NCBI GenBank assembly: GCA_017548385.1
Contig: JAFZAE010000229.1
Location: 1-61,493, forward strand
Reading direction: 5' to 3'
From: Prevotella sp.
GTDB lineage: Bacteria > Bacteroidota > Bacteroidia > Bacteroidales > Bacteroidaceae
DNA length: 61,493 nucleotides
The notes beneath the pieces are model-generated. The model had not been told where the DNA came from and did not search any database. It saw only the letters and a program-made list of their open reading frames with translations. The position numbers and the translations under genes are program-made. Shown here piece by piece: positions 51,813 through 60,925 of the stretch (position 1 is its first letter; every line of letters begins with the position of its first letter).

Positions 51813-51855
51813 CTTAATAATTTGTTGTTCAGTAAATGTTTTGCAATTTGCGGTG

Positions 51856-51863
51856 CAAAGATA
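51856..51863 (-). promoter_or_regulatory. -7 box of the THUMP methyltransferase gene
   Basis: Minus-strand TATCTTTG, full -7 match 43 bases before the start codon. Confidence 0.55.
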
Positions 51864-51934
51864 CCAATTTTTTCTCGTTTTTACGTGGGAAATAAATGAC
51901 GTTTTTCATCTCATCTCATTTTTTTTGTTAAAAG

Positions 51935-51966
51935 TTTGGCGTACACAGATTATTTGTCTATTTTTG
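51935..51966 (+). promoter_or_regulatory. Promoter of the isochorismatase-family gene
   Basis: TTTG (51935-51938), 20 bases, TATTTTTG (51959-51966): full consensus match, 39 bases before the ATG. Confidence 0.75.
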
Positions 51967-52005
51967 CACCGTTTTTAACTTCAATGAATTAAACTAATAT
52001 ATTTT

Positions 52006-52554
52006 ATGAAACTTGACAGCCCTGCAATTCTTGTTGTTGATATGCTCAACGACTTTGTAACCGGCGCACTTGGATGCGACCGTGGTAGAGCCATCGTTCC
52101 GGCTACGGCTCAGTTGCTCGATGCAGCACGTGCTGCTGGTGTACCCGTAATCTTCTGCAATGATGCACATATTGCTGGTATTGACCGTGAACTGAAACTA
52201 TGGGGTGACCATGCCATCGCTGGCACCGAGGGTGCCCAGGTAATTCCAGAACTTAAACTCTCGGAGAAAGATTATGTCGTTCCCAAACGTAGATATAGCG
52301 GATTTTTCCAGACCGATCTCGATATCCTTCTCAAGGAACTTGGCGTGAAAACAGTTGTGATGACAGGTTTGCATGCACATATGTGTGTGCGACATACATC
52401 TGCCGATGCATACTGTCTGGGTTATGACGTGGTAGTGGCAAAGGAGGCTACAGACTCCTTCACTGAAGAAGATTATAACATTGGTATAGCATATCTCAAA
52501 ACCTGCTATGGTGCAGATGCTTATTCCAATGAGGAACTGATTTCCGCCTTCTAA
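52006..52554 (+). CDS. Isochorismatase/nicotinamidase-family cysteine hydrolase
   Basis: 182 residues. The catalytic triad of the family is visible: Asp12 in ILVVDMLNDF, Lys94 in VPKRRYSGFF, and Cys127 in TGLHAHMCVRHTSADAYCLGY. The family includes nicotinamidase, N-carbamoylsarcosine amidohydrolase and isochorismatase; the acidic cis-peptide-forming region (VMTGLHAHMCV) is standard and the TDLDILLKELGVK helix is shared. A nicotinamidase role in NAD recycling is one option, but PncA-type metal residues (Asp-x-His-x-His) are not clear here. Monocistronic: full promoter before, hairpin terminator after. Confidence 0.9.
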   Translation: MKLDSPAILVVDMLNDFVTGALGCDRGRAIVPATAQLLDAARAAGVPVIFCNDAHIAGIDRELKLWGDHAIAGTEGAQVIPELKLSEKDYVVPKRRYSGFFQTDLDILLKELGVKTVVMTGLHAHMCVRHTSADAYCLGYDVVVAKEATDSFTEEDYNIGIAYLKTCYGADAYSNEELISAF

Positions 52555-52580
52555 GTAGACGTCAACTTTTTATAATAAGA

Positions 52581-52620
52581 GGGAAGTTAAAGGATTTGCT
52601 TTGCAATCTTTAACTTCCCT
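52581..52620. terminator. Terminator between the isochorismatase and GH3 genes
   Basis: GGGAAGTTAAAG (52581-52592) pairs with CTTTAACTTCCC (52608-52619) with further pairing inside (TTTGC/GCAA). Convergent genes on both sides, so it can serve both directions. Confidence 0.78.
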
Positions 52621-52670
52621 TTATGTATGGTAGCAAAAACAAATATGGTGGCTACCACAAAGTGGTCAAT

Positions 52671-55010
52671 TTAATACTTCAGTTCCAAAGCCTTACTGGT
52701 TTTTTCCACCATCGATTTAACCGATAGAGTGGTGGAGGTGCGAATATCATTGACATTAGCTCCAATATTGAAAGTGTAGATTCCGCCATCCACAACCCAT
52801 GCAGATTGCAGCTCATCGTAGGATGCCAAGTCACGTCGTTGGAGCACCATTGATATCGTTTGGCTTTCGCCTGGTTGTAATTCACGAGTCTTGCCAAAGG
52901 CTTTTAACTCTTTAGAAGGCTTGTCGAGTGTACCTTTAGGAGCGGTGACATATACTTGCACCACCTCTTTACCAGCTACTTTTCCTGTATTCTTGACATT
53001 CACACTCACTTCTATTTGTTCCCCTTTTTGTTTGACTATAGGCTTGCTGAAATCAAAAGTGGTATAGCTAAGGCCATAGCCGAAGGGGTAAGCCACATCA
53101 CGACCATAGGTGTCAAAATAGCGGTATCCTACGTAAATACCCTCTTCGTGATTGGTGTAGTCATAGCCAGGTATGGGAGTACCATTGGATTTCATACCAC
53201 TGTAGGATATAAAGTCAACGTTGCCGGGGAAGTTCTTAGTCGATGGGTGGTCTGCGGCCGAGATAGGCCATGTCATTGTCAGCCTTCCAGAGGGATTCAC
53301 CTTGCCGGTAAGAATGTCGGCTACAGAATTCCCTCCCTCTTCCCCAGGTTGCCAAGCGCAGATAATGGCATCGGGATAGCTGCTCCATGAGGAAGTCTCA
53401 ATCACTGAACCAGAGTTGATGATGACAATAACAGGTTTATTGGCAGCATGGAAAGCATTGCAGACATCGAAAATCATCTGATGCTCTTCGACTGTGAGGT
53501 TGAATTCGCCTTCCACCTCGCGATCTACGCCCTCACCAGCCTGGCGCCCAATGGTAACAATGGCGGCATCGGCTTCTTTCAACTCGTTGTTAATACAAAT
53601 TGAACTGATGGTAATCTCTGGATATTTCTGCTGACCAAACATCTCCTGTTGATACCATTTGGCAGGATGGCGGTCGGCTTGAAATTTTACTCTCGCAAAT
53701 TCTATGTATTTACGGTAGATTTCAGTAAGGGTCTTGGTGGAGGTAATTCCCACATTTTCCAAACCTTCTGACATGTCTACCACATACGGGGTGTGAACAC
53801 AACCGGATCCCGTGCCACCAGAAAGAAAGTCATATGAACTGACACCAAATAGCGCAACGGTCTTTATGGTCTTTTCTTGTACATTCCATGGCAGGGTACC
53901 ATTATTCTTCAGAAGTACAATACCTTCGCAGGCTGTTTGACGTGTGATAGCCGCATGGCCTTTCAAATCTGGGTGGTTGGTTGCGGGATAATTGTTGAAA
54001 CTCGGGGTCTTCACAATATATTCCAGCAGACGGCGGACATTTCGGTCGAGATCCGAGACTGACAATTCACCAGACTTTACACCAGCCACAATCTCTTCTA
54101 TCTGTCGTTGTTGACCAGGCTCCAGCAAATCGTTGCCGGCTTTTACCTCGTCAATAGTGCGAAGCCCGTTACGTATGCCTATCCAATCGGTCATCACCAT
54201 ACCGTTATACCCCCAGTCATCACGGAGAATCTTGGTTAAAAGGTCATGATTGCCCATGGAGAATGTGCCGTTAACTTTGTTGTATGATGCCATGATTGTC
54301 CATGGTTGACTTTCGCGTACGGCAATCTCAAAACCTCTGAGATATATTTCACGGGCAGCACGGGGTGAAACACGCTCATCAACACTGGTGCGCTCTGTCT
54401 CCTGGGAATTTACGGCATAGTGCTTGGCACTAACGCCAGCCCCTTGACTTTGAACGCCGTTGATATAGGCGGCGGCTATCTTGCCTGTGAGTAAGGGGTC
54501 TTCACTATAGTATTCAAAATTGCGACCACATAGTGGGTTGCGATGAATATTCATACCTGGACCGAGGATAACATCGCAACGGTATTCTTTTGTTTCATTA
54601 CCAATGGCAACTCCCACCTGACTAACTAATTCTGTGTTCCATGTGGCGGCAAGACAAGAGCCAATGGGAAACCCTGTCGCATAATATGTCTGGTCAGTGC
54701 CTTTACGGGTTGGATCGATACGTACACCTGCAGGGCCATCGGTCAAAACAGTGGCAGGGATGCCGAGACGGGGAATAGCAGCAGTAGTGCCGGCGGCACC
54801 GGCGACAAGACTGGATTCACCACCAACGACAGCACCTTCGCTGAAAAAGTTGTTGGCACCACCTACAAGCAGTTTGGCTTTCTCTTCAAGAGTCATGGCA
54901 GAAAGCACTTCGTCAATGTTGTCAGCACGAAGTTGTGGGACATTTTGAGCATCCATAGTAAAAGTGATAAATGTGGCCAACACGACCAGTTTGATGGTTT
55001 TCATATTCAT
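52671..55010 (-). CDS. GH3 beta-glucosidase-type enzyme
   Basis: 779 residues, signal peptide ending near FTMDAQ. The barrel domain has LTDGPAGVRIDP (about 89-100), AKHYAVNSQETERTSVDERV (about 195-214), and the nucleophile Asp275 in YNGMVMTDWIG. A second alpha/beta sandwich (about 350-600) and a C-terminal fibronectin type III-like domain (about 670-750) complete the classical bacterial GH3 layout. Substrate is probably a beta-gluco- or beta-xyloside, not determinable from sequence. Monocistronic with a full promoter upstream on the minus strand. Two ATG codons start the gene (55010 and 55004). Confidence 0.93.
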   Translation of the reverse strand: MNMKTIKLVVLATFITFTMDAQNVPQLRADNIDEVLSAMTLEEKAKLLVGGANNFFSEGAVVGGESSLVAGAAGTTAAIPRLGIPATVLTDGPAGVRIDPTRKGTDQTYYATGFPIGSCLAATWNTELVSQVGVAIGNETKEYRCDVILGPGMNIHRNPLCGRNFEYYSEDPLLTGKIAAAYINGVQSQGAGVSAKHYAVNSQETERTSVDERVSPRAAREIYLRGFEIAVRESQPWTIMASYNKVNGTFSMGNHDLLTKILRDDWGYNGMVMTDWIGIRNGLRTIDEVKAGNDLLEPGQQRQIEEIVAGVKSGELSVSDLDRNVRRLLEYIVKTPSFNNYPATNHPDLKGHAAITRQTACEGIVLLKNNGTLPWNVQEKTIKTVALFGVSSYDFLSGGTGSGCVHTPYVVDMSEGLENVGITSTKTLTEIYRKYIEFARVKFQADRHPAKWYQQEMFGQQKYPEITISSICINNELKEADAAIVTIGRQAGEGVDREVEGEFNLTVEEHQMIFDVCNAFHAANKPVIVIINSGSVIETSSWSSYPDAIICAWQPGEEGGNSVADILTGKVNPSGRLTMTWPISAADHPSTKNFPGNVDFISYSGMKSNGTPIPGYDYTNHEEGIYVGYRYFDTYGRDVAYPFGYGLSYTTFDFSKPIVKQKGEQIEVSVNVKNTGKVAGKEVVQVYVTAPKGTLDKPSKELKAFGKTRELQPGESQTISMVLQRRDLASYDELQSAWVVDGGIYTFNIGANVNDIRTSTTLSVKSMVEKTSKALELKY

Positions 55011-55102
55011 TTTATGAGTTAATGGTTTGGAAATTAGACATGATGATGCTTATATGACAGGGCTTTTCATAACACAACCAGAGGACTTTGGATTTATGCC
55101 TA

Positions 55103-55134
55103 CAAAAATAAGCTTTTTAATCTAGTTTTCCAAA
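55103..55134 (-). promoter_or_regulatory. GH3 promoter
   Basis: Minus strand: TTTG (55134-55131), 20 bases, TATTTTTG (55110-55103). The leader to the GH3 ATG is about 90 bases. Confidence 0.7.
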
Positions 55135-55172
55135 AAAACTATCATTAATTCTTGAATAAACTTGCAGGAAAC

Positions 55173-55204
55173 CTTCAATATGTCAAGAAAAAATGTTATC
55201 TTTG
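55173..55204 (+). promoter_or_regulatory. Promoter of the Na/Pi cotransporter gene (fixes the start)
   Basis: CTTC (55173-55176), 20 bases, TATCTTTG (55197-55204). The -7 box lies inside the long open frame that begins at 55162, so translation must start downstream, at the ATG at 55255. Confidence 0.6.
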
Positions 55205-55254
55205 CCACGAAATACTATTATGTGGCATCGTCACTCTTACTAAACAATTTTTGT

Positions 55255-56967
55255 ATGGATTCTAATTATGTGTTGTTCGCGCTCAAACTGCTTGGTGCGC
55301 TGGCATTGTTGGTGTTTGGAATGAAGCAGATGAGTGAAAGTCTACAGAAAATGGCTGGACCTCAGTTGAGAAATGTTCTTCGTAAAATGACGACAAACCG
55401 TTTCACAGCGCTCCTCACAGGTACGTCGGTGACAGCGGCAGTGCAGAGTTCAACTGCCACGACGGTGATGACAGTGTCGTTTGTTAATGCTGGACTCTTG
55501 ACGTTGGCACAAGCAATCGGCATCATCATGGGTGCAAATATTGGTACGACACTCACTGCATGGATTATGTCGGCGGGAATGTCGTTTAACATCACGGATT
55601 TTATATGGCCGGCATTTCTCATTGGCCTTATACTGACATATCGGAAAAAACAGGAGAATATTGGTACTTTCTTGTTTGGAATGGCTTTCTTGCTCTTCGG
55701 ACTAGGCACATTGCGACAGACGGGTGCTGATATGAACTTAGGAGAACAACCTGCTGTACTCGCATTCTTTAAAAGTTTTGACCCTAACAGCTTTACTACC
55801 ATATTGCTGTTCTTAATAATAGGTGGCATCCTTACCGTATGCGTGCAATCTTCGGCGGCGGTTATGGCAATCACTATGATTCTGTGCGCAAGTGGTGCAC
55901 TGCCCATTTATCCGGGTATAGCATTGGTTATGGGTGAGAATATCGGTACGACCGTTACTTCGAATCTGGCGGCACTCACCGCATCCACACAGGCACGAAG
56001 GGCGGCATTGGCACATATGTTCTTCAACATCTTTGGTGTATTTTGGATACTTATCGTTTTTAAACCTTTTATCAATATGATTTGCGGGTTGGTGGGATAT
56101 GATGTTACTTTGATGGATAACACCAACCCTGGTTTTAAGGATAATGCGGCTAAGCTCAACTATGTGTTGCCTGCCTTCCATACGGGATTCAACCTTGTCA
56201 ATACTGCCATTTTGATATGGTTTATACCACAGATAGAGAAATTTGTCACTAAGGTCATCAAAGACAAGAAAAAAGAAGAGGGAGAAGAGGATATGCCCGA
56301 GAAATTGGTCTATATCGACCGCGGTCTGGTTCATACACCGGAAATTGCCGTGCTGCAAGCACAAAAAGAAATTGCTCATTACGCAGAACGTATCCTCAGA
56401 ATGTATGGCATGGTGGAGGAACTAGTGGATGAGACGGACAAGGAAAAATTCGCAAAAGGGTATGAACGCATTGCGAAATATGAGAATATTGCTGACAATA
56501 TGGAGATAGAAATCGCCAACTTCCTTGAGCAAGTGAGTGATTTGCACTTAAGCGATGACACCAAGTCGAAGATTCGGTCCATGATGCGACAAATTAGTGA
56601 AATTGAGAGTATTGGCGATGCTTGCTATAATTTGTCGAGGACACTGAACAGGAAGATGGATTCCGGCAAGGAGTTCAACGAGTGGCAGACGAAGAGTCTG
56701 AAGGAAATGATGGAGATTACCGAGAAATCGCTCCTGCAGATGAGCCACGTACTCAATGGTCGGCGCGGGGAAACATCGCTTAGAGATTCAATTAATATAG
56801 AGATTGAAATCAATGCAAAGAGAGATCAACTCAAAGCAGAGAATGTCGAAGCTATCAACGAACATCAGTATGATTATGCTGTAGGAACAATGTTTGCAGA
56901 CCTTGTTAATGAATGTGAGAAACTCGCGGACTATGTTATCAATGTTGTAGAAGCAAGATTGAAATAA
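55255..56967 (+). CDS. Na+/phosphate cotransporter with C-terminal PhoU domain
   Basis: 570 residues from the ATG at 55255, the first after the promoter; the TTG at 55162 in the same frame precedes the -7 box. NptA/YjbB landmarks: LLGALALLVFGMKQMSESLQ (start), the QSSTATTVMTVSFVNAGLL repeat (about 65-83) and its second copy VCVQSSAAVMAITMI (about 197-211), characteristic of the inverted-repeat Na/Pi cotransporter fold. After about eight helices a charged loop (KKKEEGEEDMPEKL) leads to a PhoU-like helical domain (about 370-570). Imports phosphate with sodium. Followed by a DUF4251 gene after 8 bases. Confidence 0.93.
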   Translation: MDSNYVLFALKLLGALALLVFGMKQMSESLQKMAGPQLRNVLRKMTTNRFTALLTGTSVTAAVQSSTATTVMTVSFVNAGLLTLAQAIGIIMGANIGTTLTAWIMSAGMSFNITDFIWPAFLIGLILTYRKKQENIGTFLFGMAFLLFGLGTLRQTGADMNLGEQPAVLAFFKSFDPNSFTTILLFLIIGGILTVCVQSSAAVMAITMILCASGALPIYPGIALVMGENIGTTVTSNLAALTASTQARRAALAHMFFNIFGVFWILIVFKPFINMICGLVGYDVTLMDNTNPGFKDNAAKLNYVLPAFHTGFNLVNTAILIWFIPQIEKFVTKVIKDKKKEEGEEDMPEKLVYIDRGLVHTPEIAVLQAQKEIAHYAERILRMYGMVEELVDETDKEKFAKGYERIAKYENIADNMEIEIANFLEQVSDLHLSDDTKSKIRSMMRQISEIESIGDACYNLSRTLNRKMDSGKEFNEWQTKSLKEMMEITEKSLLQMSHVLNGRRGETSLRDSINIEIEINAKRDQLKAENVEAINEHQYDYAVGTMFADLVNECEKLADYVINVVEARLK

Positions 56968-56975
56968 GTAAAGTT

Positions 56976-57473
56976 ATGAAACATATTTTATCAATTATAT
57001 TAGCGACTTTGTTTCTAATGGCCTGTGCCACATCTGAGAGTGCCAGTGAAAAAGCTAGGAAAAGGGCCGAAATGGCTGCGAAAATCACAGAAGGGGTTCA
57101 AACGAGGTGTTTTAATGTTAACATCGACAAAGTTTATCCGATGGGGCAAGGCACAATTCATCCTTCTACTCTTTATTCGGTCAGTGTCAAAGACGATTAC
57201 ATCAATTCATACCTTCCTTATTTCGGTAGGGCATACAATATTCCATACGGTGGAGGAAGTGGATTGAATTTTGAGGGAAAAGTGCTGAGATATCAAGAGT
57301 CTATAGGTAGAAAAGGTGAACATTATGTTGTGCTTGATGTGGAAAGCAAAGAAGATATACATCAATATTCTTTTGTGATATTTGACAATGGGAACGTGAA
57401 ATTGGATGTCCTCTCAAAGGAAAGAAATCCTATTTCCTTTTCTGGTTATGTTGATCTCACTGAAGAGAAATAA
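56976..57473 (+). CDS. DUF4251 lipoprotein
   Basis: 165 residues. Lipoprotein signal MKHILSIILATLFLMACATS (Cys17), then a coiled basic stretch (SEKARKRAEMAAKI) and the DUF4251 fold: NVNIDKVYPMGQGT, SVSVKDDYINSYLPYFGRAY, YGGGSGLNFEGKVLRY and HYVVLDVESKEDIHQYSFVIF. Function unknown. It probably shares the transcript of the Na/Pi cotransporter gene 8 bases upstream and ends before the trmH promoter. Confidence 0.87.
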   Translation: MKHILSIILATLFLMACATSESASEKARKRAEMAAKITEGVQTRCFNVNIDKVYPMGQGTIHPSTLYSVSVKDDYINSYLPYFGRAYNIPYGGGSGLNFEGKVLRYQESIGRKGEHYVVLDVESKEDIHQYSFVIFDNGNVKLDVLSKERNPISFSGYVDLTEEK

Positions 57474-57530
57474 AAAGACTGGTGGTTTGGAAAAGACGTG
57501 TATATGAGTAATAAAAAGAATACATTTCCT

Positions 57531-57561
57531 TTTGTCTTGCCATCAATTTGCAGTACCTTTG
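57531..57561 (+). promoter_or_regulatory. Promoter directly before the TrmH-type gene
   Basis: TTTG (57531-57534), 19 bases, TACCTTTG (57554-57561), a full consensus match whose last base is 9 bases before the ATG at 57571. The transcript would have at most a few untranslated bases. Confidence 0.7.
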
Positions 57562-57570
57562 CATCCTCAA

Positions 57571-58398
57571 ATGATAAGCAAAAATAGATTCAAGGCAATT
57601 CGTCAACTTGAAAACAAAAAGTCGCGAAGGGAAAAAGGACTATTCGTTACTGAAGGCCCCAAAGTTGTCGGCGACTTGTTGGAGATAGAGAATGCTGTCA
57701 CAGTGATTGCAACAGAACAATGGCTTAGACTGCATCCTGTCTCCGACGAGACGGAGATTATTGTCGTGAATGATGAGGAACTGAGAAGACTGAGCTTTCT
57801 CCAACACCCGCAACAAGTGATGGCGTTGTTTAACATCCCAGCCCCTTTAACAGACATCGATGCCATGGCGGAAATCGTTAGTTGTCGTCTTTGTATCGCA
57901 TTAGATGGAGTGAGGGATCCAGGTAATTTGGGGACTATCATCAGAATTGCCGATTGGTTCGGCATTGATACTATATTTTGTAGCGAGGACACAGCAGATG
58001 TTTACAGTCCCAAAGTCATACAGGCCACTATGGGCAGTATCGCAAGAGTAAAAGTTGTGTATGTTAATCTGCCCGAACTAATGGATGCTCTCCCTAAAGA
58101 TGTTCCAGTCTATGGTACTGTGCTAGATGGGGAGAACATCTATCAGACAAAATTCCATGACACTGGGCTACTTGTGATGGGAAATGAGGGAAAAGGCATT
58201 TCATCTGATGTTCTTTCTCGTTTAACAAAAAAATTGTTCATACCCAATTTCCCCACGCAACGAGTTGTTGCTAACGTAGATGATTCATTCAATGCTAATG
58301 GATTATCCAAGGCTGATAGTCTCAATGTAGCAATTGCCACCGCTATTGCTTGTTCCGAATTTCGCCGAACCTTACATTTTCCCAACCCTTCCCAATAA
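57571..58398 (+). CDS. TrmH/SpoU-family RNA 2'-O-methyltransferase
   Basis: 275 residues from the ATG at 57571; a longer reading from TTG at 57532 runs through the promoter and is rejected. An N-terminal substrate-binding domain (MISKNRFKAIRQLENKKSRREKGLFVTEG, residues 1-29 in outline) precedes the SPOUT knot: IALDGVRDPGNLGTIIRIADWFG (about 109-131, NLG motif I), LLVMGNEGKGIS (motif II) and VVANVDDSFNANGLSKADSLNV-like motif III (about 230-250; Asn for Ser in part). The family methylates ribose in tRNA or 23S rRNA. First gene of a run ending at the TamL-like gene. Confidence 0.92.
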   Translation: MISKNRFKAIRQLENKKSRREKGLFVTEGPKVVGDLLEIENAVTVIATEQWLRLHPVSDETEIIVVNDEELRRLSFLQHPQQVMALFNIPAPLTDIDAMAEIVSCRLCIALDGVRDPGNLGTIIRIADWFGIDTIFCSEDTADVYSPKVIQATMGSIARVKVVYVNLPELMDALPKDVPVYGTVLDGENIYQTKFHDTGLLVMGNEGKGISSDVLSRLTKKLFIPNFPTQRVVANVDDSFNANGLSKADSLNVAIATAIACSEFRRTLHFPNPSQ

Positions 58399-58430
58399 AA
58401 TCACTAACATCTTGATAAATCATAGCAAGA

Positions 58431-59315
58431 ATGGAAATCCTCTATAAAAACAGAAGTATAACGTCCTGTCTCAAGGCAGCTTATAATCTTTTCTTGAGCA
58501 ATTTTAAGGGCATTTTTCATGCGACATGGTTGCCAATATTGTTGTTAAGCTTCTTTTCAGCCGCATTTATCACTTTGTTGGTTTCTAAAGGACATTATGA
58601 TTTTTCGTTGTTACAACATAATAGCATTTATGCCGTAGTGCTAATGGCATTATGCCTTGTCTGTGTTTTTATTGGCATCTGGGCAATGGCAAGGCTTATG
58701 TCTTTCCTCAACGAAATGCCTCGCATATGGAATCTGAAAAGGATGTTGATTGCTTTTCTTGTTACATTATTGGCGGTTGCCCCTCTGGTGTTTTTTTTAG
58801 GAGGAGGAATATGGCTCTTGTTCATACATGGGGATGCAGAAAGGCATTTTTTGATGAAAATACTTCTTTTATTCGTTGTGACTATGCTGTTTTCTCTTCT
58901 CATTTTGCCATTAATATATGTCAATATGAAATATCTTAAGGAGAAGGAACTTAATTATCTTAAGTCTTTCACAATTATCTATAAGAAGGGTATACGCTAT
59001 GTCGGTTTTATTTTTGTTGCTTCAATACTAACCTTGCTTATAGCAATGGTCATTATTTCTGTGGTATTAATGCCTCTATATGTGTTGCTTATTGCAAAAA
59101 CTGCATCTATCTCTGGAGAGGCAATGGGGGATCCTTCAGATCTGCCTGGATATTTTGTGTGGTTAGTGTTTGGGACGATGATTGTTGCATGCATTGTCAT
59201 GTGCCTTATTTTTGTTTATGAAATGTTGGTGGCTTATTTCATCTATGGAGCCATTGAACAAAAACAGGCAGAAAGGATTGAAGCAAAGAAATTCGTGTCT
59301 GCTGTAAAAGAATAA
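58431..59315 (+). CDS. Conserved hypothetical polytopic membrane protein
   Basis: 294 residues with about six membrane helices (about 31-50, 65-85, 105-125, 140-160, 190-215, 240-262) and a basic C-terminal tail ([17 protein letters not shown]). No recognised motif. It follows the TrmH-type gene by 32 bases and precedes hisB by 5 bases, so it is inside that operon. A permease or envelope component is possible but there is no direct evidence. Confidence 0.75.
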   Translation: MEILYKNRSITSCLKAAYNLFLSNFKGIFHATWLPILLLSFFSAAFITLLVSKGHYDFSLLQHNSIYAVVLMALCLVCVFIGIWAMARLMSFLNEMPRIWNLKRMLIAFLVTLLAVAPLVFFLGGGIWLLFIHGDAERHFLMKILLLFVVTMLFSLLILPLIYVNMKYLKEKELNYLKSFTIIYKKGIRYVGFIFVASILTLLIAMVIISVVLMPLYVLLIAKTASISGEAMGDPSDLPGYFVWLVFGTMIVACIVMCLIFVYEMLVAYFIYGAIEQKQAERIEAKKFVSAVKE

Positions 59316-59320
59316 AAATT

Positions 59321-60397
59321 ATGGGAAAAAAGAGAATATTGTTCATTGACCGTGATGGTACACTAATTGATGAGCCAGAAGACGAGCAGATTGATGCTTT
59401 TGAAAAATTGTGTTTTAAAGAGGGCGTGTTTAGGAATCTATCCTTCATACGTAAAAAATTGGACTTTCTTTTTGTCATGGTGTCAAATCAAGACGGATTG
59501 GGAACAGATTCTTTTCCGGAAGATACTTTCTGGCCTGTGCACAATTTCATTTTAAATACATTGAAGGGGGAAGGTGTCGTTTTCGATAGAATACATATAG
59601 ACAGGCATTTTCCAGAAGACAACCACCCATGTCGTAAACCGGGTATTGGCATGCTGAAGGAATATATCGAGAGTGATGAGTATGATTTGTCAGGTAGCTA
59701 TGTCATCGGTGACAGGGAAACAGACCGGCAGTTGGCTGAAAACCTCGGCTGCAAAGCAATAATTCTTGGTGACCAAGGGATTACATGGGATAAGATAGCC
59801 GAACTCCTTTTTGCAGGGGAAAGAACGGCAAGTGTGAGAAGGGTCACAAAAGAGACTGAAATTGATGTTCGTGTGTGTCTCGATGGAACAGGAAAATGTG
59901 ACATTGAAACAGGATTGGGCTTCTTCAACCATATGCTTGAGCAGATAGGAAAACACGGAATGATTGACCTGTATGTCCATACAAAGGGTGATTTGCACAT
60001 TGATGAACACCATACTATTGAGGATACAGCCATTGCATTGGGTGAATGTCTGCTAAAGGCTTTAGGTGACAAGAGAGGGATTGAAAGATATGGATTTACA
60101 CTCCCTATGGACGATTGCCTCTGTAGCGTGGCTCTTGACTTTGGTGGAAGACCTTGGCTGGTGTGGAATGCTGATTTCAGAAGAGAGAGGGTAGGAGATA
60201 TGCCTACGGAGATGTTCCTGCATTTCTTCAAAAGTCTCTCCGACGCAGCACGGATGAACCTTAATATTAAAGCCGAAGGTGATAATGAGCATCACAAAAT
60301 AGAAGGCATTTTCAAAGCTCTGGCGCGTGCTATCAAAATGGCGGTAAAAAGGGATATCTATCATTATGAACTACCGTCAACAAAGGGAATGCTCTGA
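59321..60397 (+). CDS. hisB: Bifunctional histidinol-phosphatase/imidazoleglycerol-phosphate dehydratase
   Basis: 358 residues, the fused HisB. The N-terminal HAD phosphatase has [18 protein letters not shown] (Asp10, Asp12), [13 protein letters not shown] (motif II), the metal-binding Cys/His run, and [16 protein letters not shown] (motif IV). From about residue 168 the IGPD domain follows: [40 protein letters not shown] with the manganese-binding His-His-x3-Glu, and [15 protein letters not shown]. Catalyses steps 7 and 9 of histidine synthesis. No other his gene is in the window, so the pathway is scattered or lies just outside. Confidence 0.95.
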   Translation: MGKKRILFIDRDGTLIDEPEDEQIDAFEKLCFKEGVFRNLSFIRKKLDFLFVMVSNQDGLGTDSFPEDTFWPVHNFILNTLKGEGVVFDRIHIDRHFPEDNHPCRKPGIGMLKEYIESDEYDLSGSYVIGDRETDRQLAENLGCKAIILGDQGITWDKIAELLFAGERTASVRRVTKETEIDVRVCLDGTGKCDIETGLGFFNHMLEQIGKHGMIDLYVHTKGDLHIDEHHTIEDTAIALGECLLKALGDKRGIERYGFTLPMDDCLCSVALDFGGRPWLVWNADFRRERVGDMPTEMFLHFFKSLSDAARMNLNIKAEGDNEHHKIEGIFKALARAIKMAVKRDIYHYELPSTKGML

Positions 60398-60433
60398 TTA
60401 ATGACAAATACAAATCAACACATTTAATATATT

Positions 60434-60898
60434 ATGGCAAAGCTTATTATTAACTCTTATGAAGAGTTCGCATCACATCTGGGTGAGAAACTGGGGGAAT
60501 CGGATTGGCTCCAAGTAGATCAGGAACGTATTAATTTGTATGCCGATGCAACCCTCGACCATCAGTGGATACATGTTGATGTGGAAAGAGCGAAGGAGGA
60601 AAGCCCATATCACAACACCATAGCACATGGCTATCTTACACTCTCATTGCTACCTTATTTATGGCAACAGATTGTCGAGGTGCGGAATATTAAGATGCTT
60701 GTAAATTATGGTATGGACAAAATGCGTTTCGGACAACCTGTCATCACGGGGAGTCGCGTGCGCATGACAACAAAACTACACAACATACAAAATCTACGTG
60801 GAATATGTAAAGTGGAGGTGGATTTCAAAATAGAAATAGAAAATCAACGGAAACCTGCCCTTGAAGGCATTTCCACTTTCCTTTATTATTTCAACTGA
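60434..60898 (+). CDS. MaoC-like (R)-hydratase
   Basis: 154 residues, a single hot-dog fold of the MaoC/NodN type. The hydratase motif is VDQERINLYADATLDHQWIH (about 28-47) with catalytic Asp and His, then SPYHNTIAHGYLTLSLLPYL (about 57-76). Such enzymes hydrate enoyl-CoA or act on acyl-ACP; substrate unknown. Starts 36 bases after hisB and ends 28 bases before the TamL-like gene. Confidence 0.9.
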   Translation: MAKLIINSYEEFASHLGEKLGESDWLQVDQERINLYADATLDHQWIHVDVERAKEESPYHNTIAHGYLTLSLLPYLWQQIVEVRNIKMLVNYGMDKMRFGQPVITGSRVRMTTKLHNIQNLRGICKVEVDFKIEIENQRKPALEGISTFLYYFN

Positions 60899-60925
60899 CC
60901 ACTGTCCATAAATGCCTGGCGTGGG

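Noticed and set aside
55362-55907. A 181-codon minus-strand open frame
   Set aside because: Antisense to the Na/Pi cotransporter repeats; composition follows from the sense codons.
57532-57570. Longer N-terminus for the TrmH-type protein from TTG at 57532
   Set aside because: It would be encoded by the promoter itself and is not part of the family's N-terminus.
59698-60231. A 177-codon minus-strand open frame
   Set aside because: Antisense to hisB, which has both complete enzyme domains on the plus strand.
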